Assembly (NCBI RefSeq): GCF_002210225.1 | Contig: NZ_MWUJ01000008.1 | Span: forward strand, 62,001-126,000 | Direction of reading: 5' to 3' | Source of the DNA: Geofilum rhodophaeum | GTDB taxonomy: Bacteria > Bacteroidota > Bacteroidia > Bacteroidales > Marinilabiliaceae | Length of the DNA stretch: 64,000 bases | Shown here: piece by piece, positions 1 through 8,170 of the stretch | Position numbering within the stretch: position 1 is the stretch's first letter | Layout: the number at the start of each line of letters is the position of its first letter | Position numbers and translations under genes: made by a program | Notes under the pieces: model-generated | Databases searched by the model: none | What the model was told of the DNA's origin: nothing | What the model saw: the letters and a program-made list of their open reading frames with translations, nothing else

Positions 1-161
1 GCAACCTTGGCCCCTTTGGTCCGTAAACCTTACATTTGAACACAGCTGTTTACAGTTTTTAATGATTATTCAACTTTTTTACACCAAACAAATCACAATA
101 CCGGGTTTTGGTATAAATTTTGCTACACATTAGGTGTACAAACCAATGAGGAGGAGAAATT

Positions 162-1763
162 ATGAGAGCTTTAGTATTAACATCGGCAATGGTACTGGTT
201 TTACTGGCCGGCGGATGCAGCACAAGCCGCATTGCAGGCCCCGGCGTTTATTACGACGACGTATACTATGTACCCGGTGTCACCCGTGAAAACATGGACG
301 ATGCCTTTTCGCCTGTTCCTCAGTTAACACGCGAAGAAGAGAAGAACCAGCAAAGAGAACTGGCTGCCATGCAACGAGAGTACGAGCGCAGCGAACGTGG
401 AAACGCTCAGCAAGACAGGCGTGATTTCTCAGGCATCCAGGAGGAGTACGCCGGTATTTTAAACGATGAAAGCATTGAAAGCACCGATACGCTTTTGTAC
501 TATAACGACGAGACCGGCTACTGGGTAGACGGCTTCCAGGGTTCCTCCATGGACCGCGACTACGCCGAAAGGTTGGTTCGCTTCCATAGTCCTGCAGTAC
601 GTATCCCCTATTATTCTCCCTTTTACAGCGAGGTCGTGTATTACAACCATTACGATTGGAATGTATATGTTGACGGGGGCTATGCCTACGCCTTCCCGAC
701 CTGGACCAATCGTTGGTACGATTACTACTACTACAACAGCTGGCACCGGCCCTACAACTACTATTACGGCTGGAACTATGGCTGGAATTATCCCTACAGT
801 AACTGGGGCTTTGGCTTCGGCTGGAATTATTACAGTCCTTACTATGCCTATAGCCATTGGGGGCATCCCTATTACCATGGCTATCATCACAGTCCCTATT
901 ATCACAGCCCTTACTACAGCAATAATTACTCAAATACACAGAAACAATACGGACCGCGAACCGGTTTGAGTTCAAATGCCCGGGAAAGAACCAATGGCAC
1001 TTCCGGTTTACAAGGAGTCGGATCGGTACCCAGAGCCCAAGGCTCAACCACAAGAAGCAGCGCCCCCAGCACCATCGCCAATGGCTCTGTTCCCCGGTCT
1101 CAAAGCGACGCTCCCCGGAGTACGCGGACTACGGATGCTTCTGCCCGTTCAACAACGGCGGCTACGGCACAAAGCAACACATCAAGGGGAAACTCAGGGG
1201 TTAACACCACCACCCGGAGGAGTTATACGCCCTCTTATTCACAAACGGAAGGCAACACGCGTCCGGTCTATAACAGATCAAGCTATACCCGTGTAAGCAA
1301 CAGTCCTCGTCCGGCCCAAACCACCGGCACAGTCCAATCACGAAGCACCGGCAGCTCCAGTCCTTCAGTCACACGACCAGCAGGAACCACAACCAGTCCT
1401 GCTTCCAGGAGGACTGCTCCGTCAGGAACTGTTCGAACAGCTCCACAACGCAGCGCTTCGCAACCAGCTGCCACGCGCCCCAGCGCTCCTACCAATTATC
1501 AACGAGGCAGCAGTACAGCGCCAAGCAGGTCAAGGAGTACTTATTCGGCTCCTGCCAGAAGTTCTGCTCCCAGTAGAAGCTACTCGGCACCCAGCAGAAG
1601 TTCAAGCTCAAGTCCCAGCAGCAGCTACTCGGCACCCAGCAGAAGTTCATCTTCCGGCAGCAGCTACACCCCTTCACGCAGCTCCTCGAGCTCTTCTGGA
1701 AGCTCCAGAAGCTCCTCCGGGTCAAGTTCAGGATCTTCTTCCCGAAGTGGTGGACGCAGATAA
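162..1763 (+). CDS. Tyr/Ser-rich low-complexity lipoprotein
   Basis: Function not recognised. The 533-residue protein starts with a lipoprotein signal (hydrophobic stretch ending in LAGGC, Cys at about residue 19), so it should be anchored in the envelope. Residues 20-130 are charged and globular-looking. Residues about 145-260 are extremely rich in Tyr, Trp, Asn and His (YYY, NYYYGWNYGWNY runs). The last 230 residues are a Ser/Thr/Arg/Pro low-complexity tail with repeated SYSAPSRSS blocks, the DNA of which repeats near 1579 and 1623. A strong Shine-Dalgarno-like AGGAGGAG lies 5-6 bases before the ATG, which is unusual in this phylum and supports this start. Proteins of this composition are usually annotated only as hypothetical in Bacteroidota; a surface-matrix or adhesive role is a guess. 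It lies 42 bp upstream of an outer-membrane protein gene and may be co-transcribed with it. Confidence 0.8.
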   Translation: MRALVLTSAMVLVLLAGGCSTSRIAGPGVYYDDVYYVPGVTRENMDDAFSPVPQLTREEEKNQQRELAAMQREYERSERGNAQQDRRDFSGIQEEYAGILNDESIESTDTLLYYNDETGYWVDGFQGSSMDRDYAERLVRFHSPAVRIPYYSPFYSEVVYYNHYDWNVYVDGGYAYAFPTWTNRWYDYYYYNSWHRPYNYYYGWNYGWNYPYSNWGFGFGWNYYSPYYAYSHWGHPYYHGYHHSPYYHSPYYSNNYSNTQKQYGPRTGLSSNARERTNGTSGLQGVGSVPRAQGSTTRSSAPSTIANGSVPRSQSDAPRSTRTTDASARSTTAATAQSNTSRGNSGVNTTTRRSYTPSYSQTEGNTRPVYNRSSYTRVSNSPRPAQTTGTVQSRSTGSSSPSVTRPAGTTTSPASRRTAPSGTVRTAPQRSASQPAATRPSAPTNYQRGSSTAPSRSRSTYSAPARSSAPSRSYSAPSRSSSSSPSSSYSAPSRSSSSGSSYTPSRSSSSSSGSSRSSSGSSSGSSSRSGGRR

Positions 1764-1805
1764 CAATGATGAAGAACCTGTTTATTCAAACTAAAGTCTA
1801 AAACG

Positions 1806-3350
1806 ATGAAACGAATATTCTCGATACTGACCCTCTTCGTCTTGGCCTTGGGCATTACGATGTATGGACAAACTACGGATGATGCACTTCGCCTCTCGCT
1901 GGCTCGTCCGGCAGGCACAGCACGAAGCATGTCTCTGGGTAACGCTATGGGCGCACTGGGAGGTGATTTCACCAGTCTCAGCATCAATCCGGCAGGCATC
2001 GCCGTTTACCGCAGCAGCGAATTTGCCTTCACACCAGCTCTTCACCTAAACCAGTCGTCCACCAATTATTACGGCAACACAGGAGAAGACGAAAAACTAA
2101 AACTTTCTATTCAACAAATAGGCTATGTGGGCACCTTTAAACCCGTGAGAGAGGTAAGCAGCGGAATAGTCAGCACTCACTTTGCCATTGGCTACAACCG
2201 AAATAATTCTTTTAACCGGAACAGCTATTTTATGGCCAACGGCGTACAGTCTTCACTTATGGATGAGGTGGTCTACTTCGCAGACAACACAGCTCCAAGC
2301 TCTTTACAAAGCAGGCAGCGGCTGTTTTACGATGCTTATTTAATAGATCCTATGGCTGAGCAGGATGAAAATGCTACCATCCCATCGGCCTACTACCATG
2401 CCTTCGAGGACATAGATGAGGAAGGCCCCTATTGGCCACACCAACAGTATGGCATCGACCAGCGACGACTCGTCGAAGAGCAAGGAAACGCCGGGGAATT
2501 TGTATTGTCCGGAGGTTTAAACATCAGCAATATGCTGTATCTGGGTGCAACTTTAGGCATCGCCACACACAGTTACGAGCGAACCTTAAATCACTACGAA
2601 CAGGTAAACCCCAATAATACCGATTGGAATTACCTGGACCATTACACGCTTACCGAGGAGCTCAGATCCAATGCCATCGGTGCCAATCTCAAAGTGGGCA
2701 TCATATACAAACCCATCAACGCCATTCGTATTGCCACGGCTGTCCATTTACCTACCTTCTACTCGGTAGATGAAGAATATGCCTACAGCGTTGATTTGCC
2801 CAATGGATTTGCAGAGTATCAAAACTACAGCACGCCGCAATACGAATTCTCCTACAATTTCACCACTCCCTTTAAATTTATTCAAAGTGTAGGCTTGGTT
2901 TTTGGCAACAAAGGCTTGCTGAGCGCCGATTATGAGTTCACCGACTACAGCAGCATGAAGTTTAAGGCAAAGGGGACCAACCTCGACATTCGGGACGACC
3001 TGAGCTTTTTTAATCAGCAAATAAACGACACCTTCCGCGGCAGTCACAATTTGCGGGTAGGCGCCGAAGTTAAGCCTTCCGAAGTTTTATCCCTTCGGGG
3101 AGGATGGGGTATGCTCACAAGCCCTTACAAGTCCAACTTCCTGAACACCGACGACACCCATTACACCTACTCCTTAGGCATGGGCTTTAGAATGAACAAC
3201 ATGTTTGTAGATCTAGGGTATATGCTGCGACAAGAAAAAAGCACCTACTCTTTGTATTATTCCGGATTTGTTTCAGAGGAAGATCAACAAACAGCCGACT
3301 TAAAATACAACAATCACCAGGTAGCGCTCACTTTGGGCTGGCGCTTTTAG
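1806..3350 (+). CDS. OmpP1/FadL-family outer membrane beta-barrel protein
   Basis: Predicted outer-membrane transporter or porin of the OmpP1/FadL/TodX superfamily, which in Bacteroidota is often labelled 'hemin receptor'. The 514-residue protein has a cleavable signal peptide (about residues 1-21), then a segment typical of the family's plugged N-terminus (ALRLSLARPAGTARSMSLGN, followed by GALGGD and SINPAGIA), then alternating amphipathic strands ending in an aromatic terminus (GWRF), as expected for a beta-barrel inserted by the BAM complex. The family moves hydrophobic compounds such as fatty acids or aromatics; the substrate here cannot be told from sequence. It follows the Tyr-rich lipoprotein by 42 bp in the same direction and is closed by a perfect hairpin terminator at 3381-3410. 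Confidence 0.85.
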   Translation: MKRIFSILTLFVLALGITMYGQTTDDALRLSLARPAGTARSMSLGNAMGALGGDFTSLSINPAGIAVYRSSEFAFTPALHLNQSSTNYYGNTGEDEKLKLSIQQIGYVGTFKPVREVSSGIVSTHFAIGYNRNNSFNRNSYFMANGVQSSLMDEVVYFADNTAPSSLQSRQRLFYDAYLIDPMAEQDENATIPSAYYHAFEDIDEEGPYWPHQQYGIDQRRLVEEQGNAGEFVLSGGLNISNMLYLGATLGIATHSYERTLNHYEQVNPNNTDWNYLDHYTLTEELRSNAIGANLKVGIIYKPINAIRIATAVHLPTFYSVDEEYAYSVDLPNGFAEYQNYSTPQYEFSYNFTTPFKFIQSVGLVFGNKGLLSADYEFTDYSSMKFKAKGTNLDIRDDLSFFNQQINDTFRGSHNLRVGAEVKPSEVLSLRGGWGMLTSPYKSNFLNTDDTHYTYSLGMGFRMNNMFVDLGYMLRQEKSTYSLYYSGFVSEEDQQTADLKYNNHQVALTLGWRF

Positions 3351-3380
3351 CACGCCCTTCTTATCCTCATAAAATGTACA

Positions 3381-3410
3381 AAGCCCCCGTCCGATGTCGG
3401 ACGGGGGCTT
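3381..3410. terminator. Bidirectional hairpin terminator
   Basis: Perfect inverted repeat AAGCCCCCGTCCGA-TG-TCGGACGGGGGCTT (14-bp arms, 2-base loop) between two convergent genes, placed to end both the OmpP1-like gene (+) and the pectate lyase gene (-). Confidence 0.85.
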
Positions 3411-3447
3411 CTTTATAACCATGCTCTCCGAATGGGAGACTTGGTAT

Positions 3448-6400
3448 TTAGCGCTTAATCAACATTTTTGACCGCACTTCTGTGCCAGCCTGTAAACGAT
3501 AAACGTAAGCACCGGAGGACAAAGCCGCTACAGCAGTACCTCCATCAACAGAATGATTGCCTGCTGAAAGGATGCCCTGGTATAGAACGGCGACTTTTCG
3601 TCCCTTCATATCGTAAAGAGTCAAAGTAACTTCACTGTCCTTAGCCAGGCTAAAGGTAAAGGTTGTACTGCCGTCAACAGGGTTCGGATGATTCTGATGC
3701 AAGTGCAAGCCCTCTGACGCAACTTGAGCAACACCGGTAATCACCTCGGCCGATTTAAGCGAGGCTATTTTACCCACACCCACATTGGCGGGAACGACAC
3801 TGGCCACAGAACTTGCAGGATCCAGGCTATAATTGTAGGGAATATTCCACCAACCGCAGTCCGATTGAGAGATCTCATTGGCGCCACAACTGCCGGTAAA
3901 TAGATTGCCCGATTCGCAAATATAACCATTGGGCAAACCATCCACCGGAAATTTATCGGTAGTTAATGGCAGCAATACATCGTGGTAGTGGTTGTTTTCG
4001 ACCAAAGCGTGAGCGCCAACACGGGCAGCAAGACCATAATCACTGATGTTGTTGAAGTAGTTGTTATACATGTGAATGGCACCAAAACGCAGACTGGGAT
4101 TACGACCATCGGTATTATGGAAATAATTGTGATGGTAGGTAATGCGCATCTGACTGTCGACGCTCTGTGAGCTGCTGCTGTTGGTGTGACCAATCAAAGA
4201 ACACTTCATGTGATCGTGCAGATAGCACCACGATACCGTTACATAACGTGATCCCTTCTTAATGTCAAGCAAACCATCGTAGGTATCCACCCCAATGCCC
4301 GCACCAATCTTACTGTGCAATTCACAATGATCTACCCAAACATGATTACACTCGTCAATGGTAAGTGCGTCGTTGGGATACAGCACCTCTCTGATTTTCA
4401 AATTTCGAACAATCACGTTATCGTAGTTACGAATATTAAGGCCCACATTCTGCAACTCCGCGGTGCTGCCAATACCCAGAATGGAAACATTGGCTCCGTG
4501 CTTAACAGTAACAATGGTAGATGAAGACGACGTTATCCGGCCATTGATGTAAACCACCTCAGGCGTTGTGTTACCCTCACGGGAGGCTGCCCAATCTTCC
4601 AGCTCAGAAAGAGAACTTATGGTACGTGTTGCACCACCGGCACCACCGGTGGTGGTCGCAAAGCCCTCAGCATTAACTGTGGCATAACCCATCATACTGA
4701 AATCCACATTGCCATCATATACAGGGTCGGGATCGGGCTCTGGTTCCGGATCAGGATCGGTGTTGCCATTGTCGCCACTGCAAGAAGCAGCCGACACGCC
4801 GTTTCCACTAACCACAACGTAGTCAATATTGGCCAGACCACCGGCATCCAAAGCTTCAAGACGGAGACTATTGACACCAGCCGACAAATTTAAAGAAACG
4901 GAAGCCGTACCCCAGCTGGTCCACGAACCAGTTGTGGGCATACTGAAAGACGACACAGCAGTATTGCCATTAACCACTACCCGGGCAGGCCGGTCACTGG
5001 CTCCATTGGCATAACGCACCTCAAGAGTAGCACTTCCTCCGGAAGCATTAATGCTGTAGTTAATACCTTTTCCGCTGGCATTTTCGGTGTTGGCAAAACC
5101 ATCTCCGGTGAAACCACCATTGTTGCTATCCACAGAACCCTCTACACCACAAAAACCACTTTGGTTCTCTTGAATTTGAACAGAAGCTGGAGTAGGCTCA
5201 ACAGGCCCATCACTTACAGTTACCGGTTCAAACTTAAACTGCTGCCAGGCAGATCCTTCTGTACAATTCCACTGAATAACATTCGTTCCGTTTTCGGTAC
5301 CGGCAGACAAAACATCCAGACACATGCCACTGTTGCGCGCAACAATGGTATAGTAACCATCACCAGTTGGTCGCAATTGGTATTGCTGACCTTCGCCACC
5401 CCAATAGGTCCACAAATCAATATTGGCACCAGCCTCGGTGGAGATTTCGAAAACATCCAGCGCAAGCTCAGGAGCATGAGCGGGACTCAGGCGATAATAA
5501 CCATCGCCAGCATCAGAAACGACCCATTGCTGATTGGCACCACCAAGATAGGCCCAGGTTTGCACATTAGCTCCTGGCTCGGTAGAGCCCCCATCTACAT
5601 CAAGCGCCAAACCACTGTGACGAGCGCTGATTTTATAGCTACCAGTAACGAAGTTGTCATCATTCGTTGAACCTTCTCCGGTATCGCCACCGGTATCACC
5701 GGGTTGCTCAGCTGTTCCACCGGCCGACAAACTCATATAATACAGATTGGCGACATCGTCTTTGGAAAGGGTGTGACTGCCGGCAGCAAGATCAACAGAG
5801 AGAATGCCGGATGCAGCAGAATAACTGGTACCATCCACCTTAAACTCACCATTAAAGTCACTGTTAAAGACCAGAGTCAAGGCTGCTGCTGAGGTCGAAG
5901 TAAAAGAAATGGAGGTACTCGACTCAATTTTCAAACATTGCGTAAGGGTAAGACCATTATACACCACTGTTCCCTTTGAATCCGACAGATTACCCGAGAT
6001 AGCAAAGAATGAACTGCTGGTGCCTGAGGTTGTAAAATTGTGCACCACAGCATCGCCGTCAACCGGAGGAGGTGTTGTTCCGCCACCATTTGAAGAAGCC
6101 ACAAAAACAGCAGTAATATTTTTATTGGCATTCATAGTAACCGAAAGCGGATTGGATGAGCCGGAGGCATCACCCGACCAATAGCTGAAAGTATATCCGG
6201 TGGATGGCGTGGCAGTAAGACTGACATTGGCTCCACTGGCATAGTTTCCGGAAGAGGGACTCACCGAGCCTGAACCCTGTACGTTAGTTGTCAATGCGTA
6301 AGTAGTTACAGGTGCAGAACCACCAGATTCGATGGCGCCCAAATCGGGCGCAGAGCCGCTGTAAGTTATGCCTGTGGAACCGACACCGGCATCAATCAGG

Positions 6401-7554
6401 CGACTGCCACTCTTCAGGTTTAAAAAGCCATTAGAAGTGGGTGCACTATTGGGACCGGGAGACATCGTTACAAAATCGGAACTACTGGCCGAATAGGGCC
6501 AGGACGTGTCGGTATCGGTCAAGGCATTGGGCGCACTTGCGTCACCTACAATCCGGTCGGTATGGTTACCATCAAAAGAAACACAGTTTTTAAAAACATG
6601 TGAAGCATTGTCCCGGGTATGATAATTGTAATCGCCGTTGTTGTAGGAAGTCAGGTTGGTAAATTCAATGCGGCCTACATTCCCATTGTCAGTAAAACCA
6701 TGCTTCCCATTGTTAAAGGCAATACAACGACGCAATACATGATTCACAGTATTGCTCGAAGAACCCAGCTTAAACCCGTTTTTGTCTCCTCCGCCGGAAG
6801 TAACCCCATCGGTAAGTGTTCCGTTGTTGTGTGCAATACAATTTTCAAAGTAAACTGCACCAATCGGACCAGTATCCGATTTGGTATACAAGTCCCAACC
6901 GTCATCAATATTGTGGTGAGCAACACAGTCAATAAAGGAGTTTCCGGTTCCACAAGTCAGTTTAGCCGCAAAACCATCGGCATCTTCATTATCTGAATCT
7001 TTGTTGTTGTAGGCCTCACAACCAATAATCTGATTGTTGCTGGGCCATTGAGAAATGCTGTTGGCCGAAGTGTTGTAACGACTCAACTGCAAACCGGTGT
7101 CGCAATTATCGCGAAAGACACAATCCTCAATAATATTGTTGTTGCCCGAAAGCAACATGCCATTATCGCCGGCACGCTCTATAGTAATGCCCTTCCAATG
7201 CCAGTATGCGGCATCCTGAACAACTCCTCGATTGGAAGAGTTTTCTACCCCATTGAAACGTAAAACCGGTGTTTCTGAACCATAAGCATGAACACGAACC
7301 ATTGCAGAAGAAGTTCCACTTTTGTCCCTGTCAATAACCAGCGAAGACACCGTCATATTATGCGTGCCTCCCCGAAGGTAAATGTAGTCACCGGGTTGAA
7401 CCAGGGACACAGCCTTTTCAAGAGTTTTCAACGGACTTCCAATGGAGCCATTGTTCGAATCATTTCCGGATGTCGCCACATAATAGCTGGCACCCAATAC
7501 ATTCATTCCGAGCAAAAAAGCCAGAACAAAACACAGTAAAAATTGCTTTTTCAT
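3448..7554 (-). CDS. Multidomain secreted pectate lyase (PL9-like + PL1) with T9SS signal
   Basis: Predicted to cleave pectin/polygalacturonate by beta-elimination outside the cell. Domains of the 1368-residue protein: signal peptide 1-21; right-handed beta-helix 22-410 resembling family PL9, with Asp-rich calcium-site motifs (DADGFAAK, NIDDGWDLY) and the NGFKLG motif whose Lys262 matches the catalytic lysine of Pel9A; a 'bacterial repeat' domain 418-485; an unassigned beta domain 500-612; a ricin-type beta-trefoil 636-778 with three QxW/QxY-like repeats; a CBM6/35-like module 790-918; an acidic Pro linker about 930-945; a PL1 pectate lyase 950-1240 with WVDHCELH, DGLLDI and the RNPSLR (RxPxxR, Arg1151/Arg1156) catalytic motif; and a type IX secretion sorting domain 1283-1368 (HPNP, LYDMKGRKV, GAYVYRL). 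Two lyase modules of different families in one chain is unusual. It forms a single-gene unit in the minus direction. Confidence 0.93.
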   Translation of the reverse strand: MKKQFLLCFVLAFLLGMNVLGASYYVATSGNDSNNGSIGSPLKTLEKAVSLVQPGDYIYLRGGTHNMTVSSLVIDRDKSGTSSAMVRVHAYGSETPVLRFNGVENSSNRGVVQDAAYWHWKGITIERAGDNGMLLSGNNNIIEDCVFRDNCDTGLQLSRYNTSANSISQWPSNNQIIGCEAYNNKDSDNEDADGFAAKLTCGTGNSFIDCVAHHNIDDGWDLYTKSDTGPIGAVYFENCIAHNNGTLTDGVTSGGGDKNGFKLGSSSNTVNHVLRRCIAFNNGKHGFTDNGNVGRIEFTNLTSYNNGDYNYHTRDNASHVFKNCVSFDGNHTDRIVGDASAPNALTDTDTSWPYSASSSDFVTMSPGPNSAPTSNGFLNLKSGSRLIDAGVGSTGITYSGSAPDLGAIESGGSAPVTTYALTTNVQGSGSVSPSSGNYASGANVSLTATPSTGYTFSYWSGDASGSSNPLSVTMNANKNITAVFVASSNGGGTTPPPVDGDAVVHNFTTSGTSSSFFAISGNLSDSKGTVVYNGLTLTQCLKIESSTSISFTSTSAAALTLVFNSDFNGEFKVDGTSYSAASGILSVDLAAGSHTLSKDDVANLYYMSLSAGGTAEQPGDTGGDTGEGSTNDDNFVTGSYKISARHSGLALDVDGGSTEPGANVQTWAYLGGANQQWVVSDAGDGYYRLSPAHAPELALDVFEISTEAGANIDLWTYWGGEGQQYQLRPTGDGYYTIVARNSGMCLDVLSAGTENGTNVIQWNCTEGSAWQQFKFEPVTVSDGPVEPTPASVQIQENQSGFCGVEGSVDSNNGGFTGDGFANTENASGKGINYSINASGGSATLEVRYANGASDRPARVVVNGNTAVSSFSMPTTGSWTSWGTASVSLNLSAGVNSLRLEALDAGGLANIDYVVVSGNGVSAASCSGDNGNTDPDPEPEPDPDPVYDGNVDFSMMGYATVNAEGFATTTGGAGGATRTISSLSELEDWAASREGNTTPEVVYINGRITSSSSTIVTVKHGANVSILGIGSTAELQNVGLNIRNYDNVIVRNLKIREVLYPNDALTIDECNHVWVDHCELHSKIGAGIGVDTYDGLLDIKKGSRYVTVSWCYLHDHMKCSLIGHTNSSSSQSVDSQMRITYHHNYFHNTDGRNPSLRFGAIHMYNNYFNNISDYGLAARVGAHALVENNHYHDVLLPLTTDKFPVDGLPNGYICESGNLFTGSCGANEISQSDCGWWNIPYNYSLDPASSVASVVPANVGVGKIASLKSAEVITGVAQVASEGLHLHQNHPNPVDGSTTFTFSLAKDSEVTLTLYDMKGRKVAVLYQGILSAGNHSVDGGTAVAALSSGAYVYRLQAGTEVRSKMLIKR

Positions 7555-7646
7555 TTTTAAAGCGTGTTAAAATTAAGGTGAAACATACTCGAAGCCCATT
7601 GGCTCCGATTTTCTAATTACGAACTCAGCTGATCAAATAACAGAAT

Positions 7647-7654
7647 CAAAATTA
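7647..7654 (-). promoter_or_regulatory. Possible -7 box for pectate lyase gene
   Basis: On the minus strand the sequence reads TAATTTTG, a match to the Bacteroidota TAnnTTTG -7 element, 93 bases upstream of the pectate lyase start. No -33 TTTG was found at the usual spacing, so support is partial. Confidence 0.35.
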
Positions 7655-7783
7655 TGATTATCTGATGCCGCATTCTGTTAAACCAAACTTAAAACAAAAA
7701 AGCACTATGAAACAAGACACAAAATGATATTTAAGGGGGGATAAATTGACATTAATCACACAAAACCCGCCCATTGTCAAAAA

Positions 7784-7833
7784 AATGAATGTCAGGAAAG
7801 GTCGCTGTAGAGCGACCTTTCCTGACATTCATT
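7784..7833 (-). terminator. Long perfect hairpin terminator of the efflux operon
   Basis: Perfect 23-bp stem with a GTAG loop. On the minus strand it is followed by a run of six T residues, the layout of an intrinsic terminator 31 bases after the PG0541-like stop codon. The stem is longer than most terminators in this window. Confidence 0.85.
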
Positions 7834-7864
7834 AAGCAAAAAGAGTTGATTCACCAGAAATTCT

Positions 7865-8158
7865 TCAAATGGCATCCTCCACATTCCAGACAAAGGCCCT
7901 AAGGCCTTGCATCTCTGCTTTGCTGTTGAGACTGCGCAAACGCTCCAACAAAGGGGCCACTTTTTCATCGGGCACAATGGTGAGGATGGTTTCATTAAGG
8001 GCAGGCCAGGTGTGGGTGCCCATGTGCGGCTCCCCATCTACCGAACCCCTGCCCTGTACCTGATTCCAGCGGGTAAATCCACGCAGGTTCAATTTATCCA
8101 GCACAAATTCCACTTTCTCAGTAAGGGCCTGGTTGTAGGCTATAAACACGGTTTTCAT
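7865..8158 (-). CDS. PG0541-family transporter-associated (PII-like) protein
   Basis: Small protein of about 97 residues resembling the PG0541 family, a distant PII-fold (ferredoxin-like) group that sits next to RND efflux genes in Bacteroidota. Visible landmarks are the N-terminal KTVFIAYN strand, a central GxGSxDGEPHMGTHTWP segment, and the TIVPDEKVAPLL strand-helix. The family's job is not established; a regulatory or accessory role for the efflux pump is inferred from its place as the last gene of the operon, only 12 bases after the permease stop codon. Two in-frame ATGs exist (8164 and 8158); the inner one gives the usual MKTVFI start. Confidence 0.8.
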   Translation of the reverse strand: MKTVFIAYNQALTEKVEFVLDKLNLRGFTRWNQVQGRGSVDGEPHMGTHTWPALNETILTIVPDEKVAPLLERLRSLNSKAEMQGLRAFVWNVEDAI

Positions 8159-8170
8159 AAGCATTTCGTT

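Larger units (their letters stand above)
7555..7864. other. 310-bp intergenic region
   Basis: Non-coding stretch between the pectate lyase start and the end of the efflux operon. It holds a promoter-like TAATTTTG box on the minus strand (7647-7654) and the long hairpin at 7784-7833. I see no ORF, RNA gene or repeat in the remainder, which is AT-rich. Confidence 0.7.

Noticed and set aside
280-1053. Long minus-strand open frames inside the Tyr-rich lipoprotein gene
   Set aside because: They are shadows of the biased codon use of the plus-strand gene; no promoter, start signal or recognisable protein supports them.
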